From: Streptomyces sp. A0642
GTDB taxonomy: Bacteria > Actinomycetota > Actinomycetes > Streptomycetales > Streptomycetaceae
Assembly: GCF_004795105.1 (NCBI RefSeq)
Contig: NZ_SSBL01000001.1
Location: 124,001-188,000 of the forward strand
Length of the DNA stretch: 64,000 bases
Direction of reading: 5' to 3'
The notes under the pieces are model-generated. The model ran no database searches, was not told where the DNA came from, and saw nothing but the letters and a program-made list of their open reading frames with translations. The stretch's first letter is position 1, and each line of letters starts with the position of its first letter. The translations under genes were made by a program, and so were the position numbers. Shown piece by piece: positions 25,048-32,936 of this stretch.

Positions 25048-28000
25048 CGGTTCTCCTTCTCCTTCTCCAGCCCGGCCATCCAGGCGCGTACGGTCCGGGC
25101 GGGCAGGACCGCCTCCTTCGCCGTCAGGGCGGCCAGGGCCCGCTCGGCCGCGCGCCGGGCGTGCGCCGGATCACCGGCGGCGTCCAGGACCCGGGCCGCC
25201 TCGAACCAGACGTCGCCGATGAGACAGGGGTCGTCGGTGCCGTCCAGGGTGGCGGTGGCGCGCTCCGCGGCCGCGACCGCTTCCCCGAACGCGCCGGCCC
25301 GCGCCCGCACCCGTGCCCGCAGGGCCAGGCGGACGGCCTGGGTGCGGGTCTCCGACGGCGTGTCCGCAGGGGGCTCGGCGAGCACGGCCGCGTCGACGCC
25401 GTCGCCCGCGCAGAACCGCTCCCGGGCCGCGTACAGGCGCAGGGTCGCCGCGGTTCTGGTCTGGCCGAGTCCGGCGAGTCCGGCCGCCGCCGCCGCGTAG
25501 TGGCCGGCGGCCGACAGGTGCGCGCCGGACAGCGACTCGACGAGCCCCGCTGTCTGGTCGGCCGCGATGCCGCCGAGGGTCAGGGCGAGGTCGTCGGAGT
25601 GCCGGCGGGCCAGCGCGACGTCCTCGCGGGCGCCGTCGACCCGGCCCGACAGGGCCAGATGACGGGCCCGGGTCAGGAGGATCGGCACCAGCAGGCCGCG
25701 GTCGCCGTCGAAGCGCAGGACCAGTTCCTCGCAGAGCGCGATCGCCTGGGTGAGCGGGGTCGGCGACCACTGCGTCAGTTCGCAGATCGACGCGAGGATC
25801 CGGTTGCCCTCATAGGTGTCGCCGAGCCCGCGGGCCCGGATGAGCGCCTCGCGCATGGCACTTTCGGCGGCGCCGATCCGGCCCTCGGTGAAACTCCGCA
25901 GCGAGGACAGCTGGTGCAGCCTGCACCAGCTCAGGTCGTCCCCCGGCCCGGGCGGGGCGCACGCGGTACCGGGGAGGCGCCCGGTACCCGTGGCGTTCCG
26001 ATCCCCCGGCGCGTACGGGCCGCCATGGCCGGCCGGGGGCTCCGGTTCGCCCGAGCGCAGCGCGATGAGCTCACGCAGGATGGCGCAGGTGTCGTGCGTC
26101 GGGAGGTCCCGTACGTTCCTGCGCTCGGCCTCGGCCACGGCCTGCCGGGCGCTGTCCCAGCGGCCCAGCGCCGCGTACGCGTCGGTGATGCGGGCGGCGA
26201 GTACCCGGTGCTGGGGATCGCCGTCCGGTGTCAGGTCGCGGCCGCGTTCCATCAGCGAGACGGCGGCGGGCAGGTCACGGCGGTGCAGCGCCCGGTAACC
26301 CGTGGCCACGAGGGCACGCGCCGCGCGGCCGCTCAGGGCGGGCAGCCTCGGGTCGCCCGGGTCCGCCTCGGAGAGGAGCCGGCACGCGGATTCCAGGTGG
26401 TGGGCGAGGTCGCCCTCCGCCGCCGGGCCCGGCACGGACGGGCCCAGCGACCGGTTTTCGAGCCGGTCCGCGAGCACGGTGTGCCAGGCCGCGCGCCGGG
26501 CCTTGGACGTCATCTCGTACAGCGTGTCCCGGGCGAGCATGCGGGTGAACCTGTACGCGCCGGGCGGCCCGTACAGGTGGATCACCCGGGACCCCCGCAG
26601 CCTGCCCAGCGCGTCGTCCAGGACTTCGCCGGACAGCGTGGGCGCGTCCTCGGCGAGCGCGCGCACATCCTCGGCGGTGAACGATCCGCCCACGCCCGCC
26701 GCGCGTTCCAGCACGGCGCGGTCGGCGGCCGGCAACCGGTCCAGCCAGGCGGTCAGCAGGACCCGGATCGTGGTGGGGACGCCCGGGGCCACGGACCGGC
26801 GGCCGGCCAGGTTCTCCAGCAGCAGCTCCGCGAACAGGGGGTTGCCGTCGCATTCCCGGACCACCCCGGCCAGCGCCTCGTCGGTGGGGACCGCCTCCTG
26901 CGCGGCGATCTCCAGCCGGTCCGCGAGGAGGCCGACGAGCCGTTCGGTCTGATCGAGGGGGAGGGGGTCGAGGCACACCATGAGGCCCTCGCCCGGCGTC
27001 CGCGCCGCAGCGGCGGACACGGCGCGCGGCACGTCAGGCAGTACGGGTGACGGCCCGCCCGGCGGTGCGGCCGTCTCGGCACGGGCCACGCAGACGACCA
27101 GCAGTGCGGCGTCGCAGGCCCCGCCGGACAGGTCGGCGATCATGTCGATGAGGGTCGGTTGCGCCCACTGGAAGTCCTCCAGGACCAGGACCACGTCGCT
27201 GCGCCGCCCCAGAGCCTCCAGCAGCCGCCGGACCGCCCACCCGATCTCGTCCACGCTCACCGGGAGCCCGCACTCGGTGCGGACGCCCAGGGCGACGGCG
27301 AGGGCGGTGACGGCACGGTCGGCGCTCGGGTGCAGCGTCTCCAGCGTGCTCTTCACCTGCTCCCAGCCGCCGGGCAGGGTCCAGACGGCCTCGGCCAGCG
27401 GGCGGTACGCGAGCCCGGCGCCGTACGCCTGGCAGCCGGCGCGCAGGACCACGGTGCCCTCGTCGCAGTGGCCGGCCAGGAACTCCCGGACGAGGCGCGA
27501 CTTCCCGATGCCCGCGGGACCGGTGACCGTGATGAGACGGCTGCGGCGCTCGCGGCGCACCGTGCTGAACTCCTGTTTCAGACCGTTCAGTTCGGCTTGC
27601 CGGCCGACGAGCGGGACGAGGTCCTCCTGGCTCGCGCCGTCGAGGAGGCCGAGGACTCGGCAGGCGGGGACGGGGTCCCGCTTGCCCTTCACCCGCAGGG
27701 GCGTGACGGTCTCCAGGCGGACCCTGTTGCCCACCAGGCGGGCCGTTTCGCCGCCGATGAGGATCTCGTGCGGCTCGGCGTGGGACTGGAGGCGGGCGGC
27801 GGTGTGCACGACGTCGCCGACCACCCGGGCGGCGCCGCCGAGAGCCCCTGCCACCACGGCTTCTCCCGACGCGATCCCACAGTGGGTGTCGAGTCGCACC
27901 CCTCCGCCGGAGCCGGAGCCGGACGCGGGCCCGGTGCCGATGGCCGACACGGCCTCGCGTACGGCGCAGGCCGCCCGGACCGCGTGCAGGGCGTCGTCCT

Positions 28001-28310
28001 CATGGCTGACGAACGCCCCGAAGATGGCCATCACGGCGTCGCCGATGAACTTCTCGACGACTCCGCCGTGTTCGGTGACGGCCGTGGTGCACGCCGTGTA
28101 GTACTGGTCCATCGTGCGTCGCAGGGCCTCGGGGTCGAGGGTCTCGGCGAGCACGGTGGAACCGACGAGGTCGATGAAGACCGCCGTGACGATCCTGCGA
28201 CTGTCCGAGGAGGGCGCCCCTCCGGTGAGCGGGGTGCCGCACTCCGGGCAGAACCGGGCTCCGGCCGGCACCGCGGTACGGCAACTGCCGCACCGCGCGG
28301 CACCGTTCAC
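25044..28310 (-). CDS. Zinc-ribbon, class III nucleotidyl cyclase and AAA/NB-ARC-type ATPase signalling protein
   Basis: A 1088-residue protein. Residues 7-24 are a zinc ribbon (C7, C10, C21, C24). Residues 40-215 are a class III cyclase domain with both metal aspartates (AVFIDLVGST and EKFIGDAVMAIFG) and GDVVHTAARLQ. An ATPase follows with Walker A GPAGIGKSRL and Walker B VVLVLEDFQWAQ, then helical (TPR-like) repeats to the end. No helix-turn-helix is seen at the C-terminus, unlike LuxR/MalT-type relatives. The GTG at 28310 overlaps the upstream stop as GTGA. By family it would integrate a nucleotide signal with peptide or ligand binding. In this locus it probably senses or controls peptide production (inference). 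Confidence 0.85.
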   Translation of the reverse strand: MNGAARCGSCRTAVPAGARFCPECGTPLTGGAPSSDSRRIVTAVFIDLVGSTVLAETLDPEALRRTMDQYYTACTTAVTEHGGVVEKFIGDAVMAIFGAFVSHEDDALHAVRAACAVREAVSAIGTGPASGSGSGGGVRLDTHCGIASGEAVVAGALGGAARVVGDVVHTAARLQSHAEPHEILIGGETARLVGNRVRLETVTPLRVKGKRDPVPACRVLGLLDGASQEDLVPLVGRQAELNGLKQEFSTVRRERRSRLITVTGPAGIGKSRLVREFLAGHCDEGTVVLRAGCQAYGAGLAYRPLAEAVWTLPGGWEQVKSTLETLHPSADRAVTALAVALGVRTECGLPVSVDEIGWAVRRLLEALGRRSDVVLVLEDFQWAQPTLIDMIADLSGGACDAALLVVCVARAETAAPPGGPSPVLPDVPRAVSAAAARTPGEGLMVCLDPLPLDQTERLVGLLADRLEIAAQEAVPTDEALAGVVRECDGNPLFAELLLENLAGRRSVAPGVPTTIRVLLTAWLDRLPAADRAVLERAAGVGGSFTAEDVRALAEDAPTLSGEVLDDALGRLRGSRVIHLYGPPGAYRFTRMLARDTLYEMTSKARRAAWHTVLADRLENRSLGPSVPGPAAEGDLAHHLESACRLLSEADPGDPRLPALSGRAARALVATGYRALHRRDLPAAVSLMERGRDLTPDGDPQHRVLAARITDAYAALGRWDSARQAVAEAERRNVRDLPTHDTCAILRELIALRSGEPEPPAGHGGPYAPGDRNATGTGRLPGTACAPPGPGDDLSWCRLHQLSSLRSFTEGRIGAAESAMREALIRARGLGDTYEGNRILASICELTQWSPTPLTQAIALCEELVLRFDGDRGLLVPILLTRARHLALSGRVDGAREDVALARRHSDDLALTLGGIAADQTAGLVESLSGAHLSAAGHYAAAAAGLAGLGQTRTAATLRLYAARERFCAGDGVDAAVLAEPPADTPSETRTQAVRLALRARVRARAGAFGEAVAAAERATATLDGTDDPCLIGDVWFEAARVLDAAGDPAHARRAAERALAALTAKEAVLPARTVRAWMAGLEKEKENR

Positions 28311-28909
28311 AGGAGCTTGAGGTCCTGACCCTCCACCTCTCCCGCCACCGCTTCGAGACGCTCCTTGACCGAGTTGAGTACCTGGACCTCGAGCTCGCTG
28401 AGCGCGGAAAGGACGGAGCGCTGCTCGACCGCCAGCAGGTCCACCGGGTGGCCGGCCTCACGTAGGGCGTGCAGGGCGTCGAAGGTCATGGCTACCGGTA
28501 CCTCGTTCCCGTAGTTCGGCCAGTCGAGCGTGACGCCGGCCGGTCCGATGGAGTGCTCCGCGACTGCCGCCGCCGCGAGGACGCCGACGGCCTCCTGCTG
28601 CTTCCGCTCCTCCGCGGGCAGGGGCGGCCAGCTTCCCTGAACCAGAACTCCTTGCGCGTACAGTCGCGCGATCATTTCCGTCCGGTTCGACGCGCCCGTT
28701 CTCCGAAGCATGTTGCATAAATGGGCCGCCACCGTGTGCGGGCTGATGCAGAGAGCTTTCGCGATATTGCGGTTCGAAGATCCGGCGGCCACGAGCGAAG
28801 CGATCAGAATCTCACGCCTGGTCAAACCTCTTACCCCTGATTCGGTATGCGAAGCGTGGGCGTGCAAGCGGCATTCATCACTCACGGGGTCAGAATAGCG
28901 GCGGGTCAT
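28307..28909 (-). CDS. LuxR-type regulator with a precursor-peptide-like C-terminal domain
   Basis: A 200-residue protein. Residues 28-85 are a LuxR/GerE helix-turn-helix (GLTRREILIASLVAAGSSNR and HTVAAHLCNMLRRTGASNRTEM). After a linker, residues 141-200 form a 60-residue domain (starting MTFDALHALREAG) that is about 54 percent identical by eye (28 of 52 positions) to residues 4-55 of the small peptide encoded at 29188. The match ends at VEGQ. Codon 64 is TTA (Leu), so translation should depend on the bldA tRNA. The domain begins with Met preceded by GAGG, so it may also be made alone. The ATG at 28909 is uncertain: no strong ribosome site precedes it. It is divergent from the peptide gene. 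Confidence 0.75.
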   Translation of the reverse strand: MTRRYSDPVSDECRLHAHASHTESGVRGLTRREILIASLVAAGSSNRNIAKALCISPHTVAAHLCNMLRRTGASNRTEMIARLYAQGVLVQGSWPPLPAEERKQQEAVGVLAAAAVAEHSIGPAGVTLDWPNYGNEVPVAMTFDALHALREAGHPVDLLAVEQRSVLSALSELEVQVLNSVKERLEAVAGEVEGQDLKLL

Positions 28910-29066
28910 GTTCCGGACAAGAAGGCGATTTACGCGAACAGTCGATGACGGTTTCAAGTCACCGATCAAGCCACTCGGCCCCTTTGGCGCTTTCCCTATG
29001 GCCGGATTCCGCCGGCCGTCGGGGCCGGTCGAGACCGGGCGGTCCCGCCTCGCGCGAGCCGCCCCG

Positions 29067-29102
29067 GCCGCGGATCCACAGGGGAACGCCGCGGATCCAT
29101 AG
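29067..29102. promoter_or_regulatory. Direct repeat GCCGCGGATCCAYAG, 21 bp apart, before the peptide gene
   Basis: Two copies of GCCGCGGATCCA(C/T)AG lie at 29067-29081 and 29088-29102, exactly 21 bp or two helical turns apart, about 86-120 bp before the precursor start. Each copy contains the palindromic words CCGCGG and GGATCC. The position fits a regulator binding upstream of the peptide promoter. Confidence 0.5.
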
Positions 29103-29187
29103 TCGATCGGGGGATAGGAAGCCGGGGGCCACCGGAGCAGCCTTGCCGTTGCACCAGCCAGTGCCCGTCTCCACGAAGGAGTGACAC

Positions 29188-29385
29188 ATGTCGCAAGCAC
29201 CCCTCGAAGCGCTGCGCCGCGCCGGCACCCCGGTCGAGCTGCTGTCCGCGTCCGAGCGTGAGGTCTTCGCCGCCCTGAGCCCCGACGAGGTCGCGGTCCT
29301 GGGCTCGATCCAGGACCGGCTGAACGCCGTGTCCGCCGCGGTCGAGGGTCAGCAGTCGGACTCCAACACCAACGTCGTCTGCTGA
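29188..29385 (+). CDS. Putative RiPP precursor peptide ending in its only Cys
   Basis: A 65-residue peptide with a strong ribosome site (GAAGGAG, then six bases to the ATG). Residues 4-55 are amphipathic and acidic (APLEALRRAGTPVELL, EREVFAALSPDEVAVL, DRLNAVSAAVEGQ) and match the tail of the divergent regulator. Residues 56-65 read QSDSNTNVVC: the sole Cys of the protein is the last residue, with Thr61 four positions before it and Ser57/Ser59 further up. The regulator homology stops at VEGQ, which suggests a leader/core boundary there. It is followed by a UUCG-capped hairpin and a radical SAM/SPASM enzyme. It is not a lanthipeptide precursor by neighbours: no LanB/M/C genes are present. Confidence 0.72.
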   Translation: MSQAPLEALRRAGTPVELLSASEREVFAALSPDEVAVLGSIQDRLNAVSAAVEGQQSDSNTNVVC

Positions 29386-29401
29386 TCCCAGCGCGACGTA
29401 T

Positions 29402-29439
29402 GCGGCCGGTCCGGCGGCTTCGGCCGCCGGGCCGGCCGC
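29402..29439 (+). terminator. UUCG-capped 17-bp stem-loop after the precursor gene
   Basis: The arms GCGGCCGGTCCGGCGGC (29402-29418) and GCCGCCGGGCCGGCCGC (29423-29439) pair along 17 bp with a single G-U, closed by TTCG. It starts 17 bp after the precursor stop and lies about 50 bp before the radical SAM gene. No U-run follows, so partial termination or transcript stabilisation is likelier than a full stop. This would raise the ratio of precursor to enzyme. Confidence 0.6.
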
Positions 29440-29488
29440 AGGGACGCGCTCCGCACCGCCGTATGCCCGGACACAGTGGAGGGCTGGG

Positions 29489-30853
29489 ATGGACCAAGTC
29501 AGCAAGTACCTGGTGATGAGCGATCACGCATACGCCGACGCCGCGGGCGTGCGCGTGCGGCTCGCGTACAGCACCCGCACCGCGAGCACCATGGCGGTCG
29601 ACCTCGCCACCGCCCGGGCGCTGGAGACCGGTGAGCCGGCCGCCCTCTCCCCGGCATGGGCCGGCGCACTGCGTGCGGCGGAGGTGCTCGTACCGGCCGG
29701 TGAGGACGAGCTGTCCGCCGTACTCGACCGCAACCGGAGTGCCTCGGCGGACCGCTCGGCGGTCCACATCGCCCTGCTGCCGACGTCCTACTGCAACATG
29801 GGGTGCGCCTACTGCGGGCAGCAGCACACCCGCGGCGGGCTGTCGCACACCCACCGCAGCCGGGTCCGCGACCGCGTCCTGCGCGCTGTGGCCGCCCCGG
29901 AGACCCGCCGGGTGCGCATCGACTGGTTCGGGGCCGAGCCGATGATGGGGTACGCGATCATCCGTGATCTGGCGCCCCGGTTCGTCCGGGCCGCGGCCGA
30001 GCGCGGAATCGACTACTCGTCGGTGATCGTCACGAACGGCTCACTGCTCACCCCCGGGAAAATCGACACCCTCATTCGCTCGTGCGGGGTCAGCCATTTC
30101 GAGATCACGGTCGACGGGCCACCGGAGATTCACGATGAACACCGGCCGCTGAAAAGTGGCCAGGGCTCCTTCTGGAAAATAGTGCGCACCGTGCGTTCCG
30201 TACTCGACGAACCGGATTTACAATCGGCCCATTTCACGTTCCGCACGAACGTGGACGCGCACAACCAGGATGATGTTCCCCGCTATATCGAGCTGATGGC
30301 GGAGCTGGGTTTCGCCCACCCCAATGTGTCCTTCTCGATCGTCCCGGTCCACTCGTGGGGGAACGACGTGTCGGCGATCGAGGTGTCTAAGCAGGCCTTC
30401 GCGGAGCAGGAGACGCACTGGTTCCGGCTGCTGTCGCAGCACGGCCTCCACGCGCAACTGCTCCCGAACGTGGCGAAGAAGGTCCTCTGCCCCGCCACGA
30501 CCCTCTCGTCGGAGATCATCAGCAGTACGGGCAACATCTTCTCGTGCAGCGAGTACCCGCTCGTCCCCGAGGCCGAGCAGACCCTCGCGCTGACGCACAT
30601 CGACCGGGCGGGGCCCGAGCCCGTGCGCCCCGTCGGCCCCTTCGACGGCTGGAACGACGAGATCGAGAAGGGCACGACCTGGTGCAAGGGGTGCGTGTTC
30701 ATGCCGACCTGCGGCGGGTCCTGCCCGAAGGCGTGGCAGGAAGGCCATCCGCCCTGCCCCGGCTACAAGTTCAACTTCCAGGACCGGCTGGACCTCGTAG
30801 CTTCCCAGTGCGGTCTGAACCCCGTGCCCGGTGAGGCCTCCGGGGTCCGGTGA
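29489..30853 (+). CDS. Radical SAM/SPASM peptide maturase
   Basis: A 454-residue radical SAM enzyme. The CX3CX2C motif binding the SAM cluster is at C102, C106 and C109 (YCNMGCAYCG). The first 90 residues form a separate N-terminal domain that could bind a leader. A Cys-rich SPASM region lies near residues 340-430, with VLCPATTLSS...FSCSEYP and then CKGCVFMPTCGGSC and HPPCPGYK for the auxiliary clusters. Family role: radical crosslinking or thioether formation on a ribosomal peptide. The ATG has GGAGG upstream. Codon 244 is TTA, a bldA dependence point. Its stop overlaps the flavoprotein start. Confidence 0.88.
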   Translation: MDQVSKYLVMSDHAYADAAGVRVRLAYSTRTASTMAVDLATARALETGEPAALSPAWAGALRAAEVLVPAGEDELSAVLDRNRSASADRSAVHIALLPTSYCNMGCAYCGQQHTRGGLSHTHRSRVRDRVLRAVAAPETRRVRIDWFGAEPMMGYAIIRDLAPRFVRAAAERGIDYSSVIVTNGSLLTPGKIDTLIRSCGVSHFEITVDGPPEIHDEHRPLKSGQGSFWKIVRTVRSVLDEPDLQSAHFTFRTNVDAHNQDDVPRYIELMAELGFAHPNVSFSIVPVHSWGNDVSAIEVSKQAFAEQETHWFRLLSQHGLHAQLLPNVAKKVLCPATTLSSEIISSTGNIFSCSEYPLVPEAEQTLALTHIDRAGPEPVRPVGPFDGWNDEIEKGTTWCKGCVFMPTCGGSCPKAWQEGHPPCPGYKFNFQDRLDLVASQCGLNPVPGEASGVR

Positions 30854-31446
30854 TGACGGATTCCCCCGGGGCCGGCGCCCCGCGCCGCCTGCTCTTCGGG
30901 GTGTGCGGGTCCGGGAACGTGCTCGCGCTGCCGCAGTACCTCATGGCCCTGCGGACCGGCCTCGGCGTCGACGTCGACATCCGCATGGTCATGACGCGGT
31001 CCGCGGCCGCGCTCGTACCGGCCGCGACGATGCGGCTGCTGTGCCCGGAGGTGTACTGCGACGGCGAGGACGAACTGACGACCGGTCATGTCGCCCCGGC
31101 CGTATGGGCGGAGCGGTTCGTCGTGCTTCCCGCCACGGCCAACATGCTCGGTCAGGCAGCGCACGGACTCGCCTCCGGGCTGCTCAGCTCGGCGCTGCTG
31201 GCCCATGAGCGCCCGGTGCTGTTCTTCCCCAGCATGAACCGCCTGATGTGGGAGCGGCCGGCGGTGCGCCGCAATGTGGCCCAGCTGCGGGCGGACGGGC
31301 ACGCCGTCGTGGACCCGGTGCCGGCCCCCGCCTGGCAGGTCGCCGCCCAGGACGTCCAGAAGAACCTCGGTCTGCCGCCGCCCGCCACCGTGACCGCGGT
31401 GATCAGCGAGTTCCTGCACATGCCCGTCGGGCCGCTCGGCGGCTGA
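30853..31446 (+). CDS. HFCD-family flavoprotein (cysteine decarboxylase-like)
   Basis: A 197-residue homo-oligomeric flavin-containing Cys decarboxylase-type protein (EpiD/CoaC/Dfp group). RLLFGVCGSGNV is the FMN-binding entry; GHVAPAVW holds the likely active-site His (H79); PATANMLGQAAHG (93-105) is the PATANT-like motif; and PSMNRLMWERPAV (126-138) is the PxMNxxMW motif. Its ATG overlaps the upstream stop as TGATG. EpiD-type enzymes oxidatively decarboxylate a C-terminal Cys of a peptide to an enethiol; the nearby precursor ends in Cys, which fits exactly. CoaC activity is less likely because Dfp is normally a separate fused housekeeping enzyme. Confidence 0.86.
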   Translation: MTDSPGAGAPRRLLFGVCGSGNVLALPQYLMALRTGLGVDVDIRMVMTRSAAALVPAATMRLLCPEVYCDGEDELTTGHVAPAVWAERFVVLPATANMLGQAAHGLASGLLSSALLAHERPVLFFPSMNRLMWERPAVRRNVAQLRADGHAVVDPVPAPAWQVAAQDVQKNLGLPPPATVTAVISEFLHMPVGPLGG

Positions 31447-31517
31447 GTGCCGGGAGGGGCGGCGCGGGCAGGGCGGGACAGGACGGGACGCCACCATCAG
31501 CGGATGCAGGAGGAGAC

Positions 31518-32936
31518 GTGGCACCAGCCGGACAGAGGATGCGTGCGGTACTGGCGAGCGGACCGATGTCGGTGCGCGGCTTCCGGCTGCTGCTCGCCGG
31601 ACAGCTCTCGTCGACGGTCGGCGACTACTGCTACGCGGTCGCGCTGCCCTGGCTGATCCTGTCCGGCGACGGCGGCCCGGTCCTGCTCGGCACGGTCCTG
31701 GCCTGCTACGGCATCCCCCGGGTCGTCACCATCCCGCTGGGCGGGGTGGTGGCCGACCGGATCGGCGGCCGGCGGGTGATGCTGATCGCCGACCTGGTGC
31801 GCGCCGTGGCCGTCGGCATCCTGGCGGTGGTGGCCTCCACGGGGACGCCGACGCTGGCCCAGCTGGCCCCCATCGCGGTGATCCTGGGCGCCTGTTCCGG
31901 CATGTTCATCCCCGCGTCCTACACTCTCCTGCCCGCCTTGCTGACCAAGGAGGACCTGGGCCGGGGCAACGCCCTCTCCACGATGGTCAACCAGGTCGGC
32001 GGTCTCGTCGGGCCGACCGCCGGCGGCGCCCTGGTGGCGGCCTTCGGGGCAGGTCCGGCGCTCACGGTCGACGCCATGTCCTTCCTGGTGTCGGCGGTGG
32101 TGCTCGCCCGGATGAGCACCCGCGCGGACACGGCGGACGAGGAATCGCAGGCGCGGGCCGGGACGACCGGGCAGGACGGCGACGACGGCGGAGACGGCAC
32201 GGGCGGCACCGGAACGGACACGTCCCGCAAGCCGTCCTTCGTCGAACTCCTGCGTCACGGACGGCTGTTGCACGTCGTCCTCGTGGTGGCCCTGGTATGC
32301 AACCTGGCCTTCAGCGGCACGATCGAGGTGGCGCTGCCCGAACTGGCACACCAGGGCATGGGCGCCACCGGCTACGGAGTCCTGCTGACCTGTCTCAGCC
32401 TGGGCGGTCTGGCCGGCTCCGTGCTCGCCGCCCGCAGCCGGCCGGTGGACTCGCCCGCCTATCTGTTCGCCGCGCTCGCGGTGGTCATGGGCGTGGCCCT
32501 GGGAGCCGTCCCGTACGCCGGAGGCCTGGTCGGCGCCGCGGTGTGCGTCTGTGTCTACTCGATCGCCAGCGGCTGGCAGAACATCGTCGTGGTGACGATG
32601 CTTCAGGTGTGGGCCCCGCCGGCGCTGATCGGCCGGGTCATGAGCCTGGTGATGCTGGCCGTGATGGGCACCTTCCCGGTCTCCGTCGCCGTGGCCGGCT
32701 TCGGGGTCCGCCACCTCGGGGCGGCGCCGTTCTTCCCGGTGGCGGGCGCGGCCATCGCCCTCGCTGTACTGGGCGCGCTCACGCAGAAGGCGTTCCGCGA
32801 CCACCGCTCGGGTACCGAGTACGCGCCGCAGGCCCGCCCCGCGTCGCCGGATCCGGCCGAGGGGTCGGTACCCGACGCGCCGGCCGTCCGTTCCACGTAT
32901 CCACGGCAGGACAACAGTCAGGAGTCACAGCGATGA
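31518..32936 (+). CDS. MFS transporter (multidrug/peptide exporter type)
   Basis: A 472-residue membrane protein with about 12 spans and the MFS signature GGVVADRIGGRRVMLI after span 2; the first spans are LLLAGQLSSTVGDYCYAVALPWLIL and LLGTVLACYGIPRVVTI. A disordered acidic insert (residues about 205-230) separates the two six-span halves, and the cytoplasmic tail is Pro/Ser-rich. The GTG at 31518 has AGGAGG four to five bases upstream; an ATG eight codons later is the alternative. Located between the maturation genes, it is the likely export or immunity pump of the peptide (inference). Confidence 0.85.
   Translation: MAPAGQRMRAVLASGPMSVRGFRLLLAGQLSSTVGDYCYAVALPWLILSGDGGPVLLGTVLACYGIPRVVTIPLGGVVADRIGGRRVMLIADLVRAVAVGILAVVASTGTPTLAQLAPIAVILGACSGMFIPASYTLLPALLTKEDLGRGNALSTMVNQVGGLVGPTAGGALVAAFGAGPALTVDAMSFLVSAVVLARMSTRADTADEESQARAGTTGQDGDDGGDGTGGTGTDTSRKPSFVELLRHGRLLHVVLVVALVCNLAFSGTIEVALPELAHQGMGATGYGVLLTCLSLGGLAGSVLAARSRPVDSPAYLFAALAVVMGVALGAVPYAGGLVGAAVCVCVYSIASGWQNIVVVTMLQVWAPPALIGRVMSLVMLAVMGTFPVSVAVAGFGVRHLGAAPFFPVAGAAIALAVLGALTQKAFRDHRSGTEYAPQARPASPDPAEGSVPDAPAVRSTYPRQDNSQESQR

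Noticed and set aside
25161..27050. Long plus-strand frame opposite the cyclase/ATPase gene
   Set aside because: Reverse-complement shadow with Arg/Gly-rich product; the minus-strand gene has intact motifs.
31248..31517. Longer N-terminus for the MFS transporter
   Set aside because: This part lies over the flavoprotein gene in another frame; a ribosome site marks the GTG at 31518.
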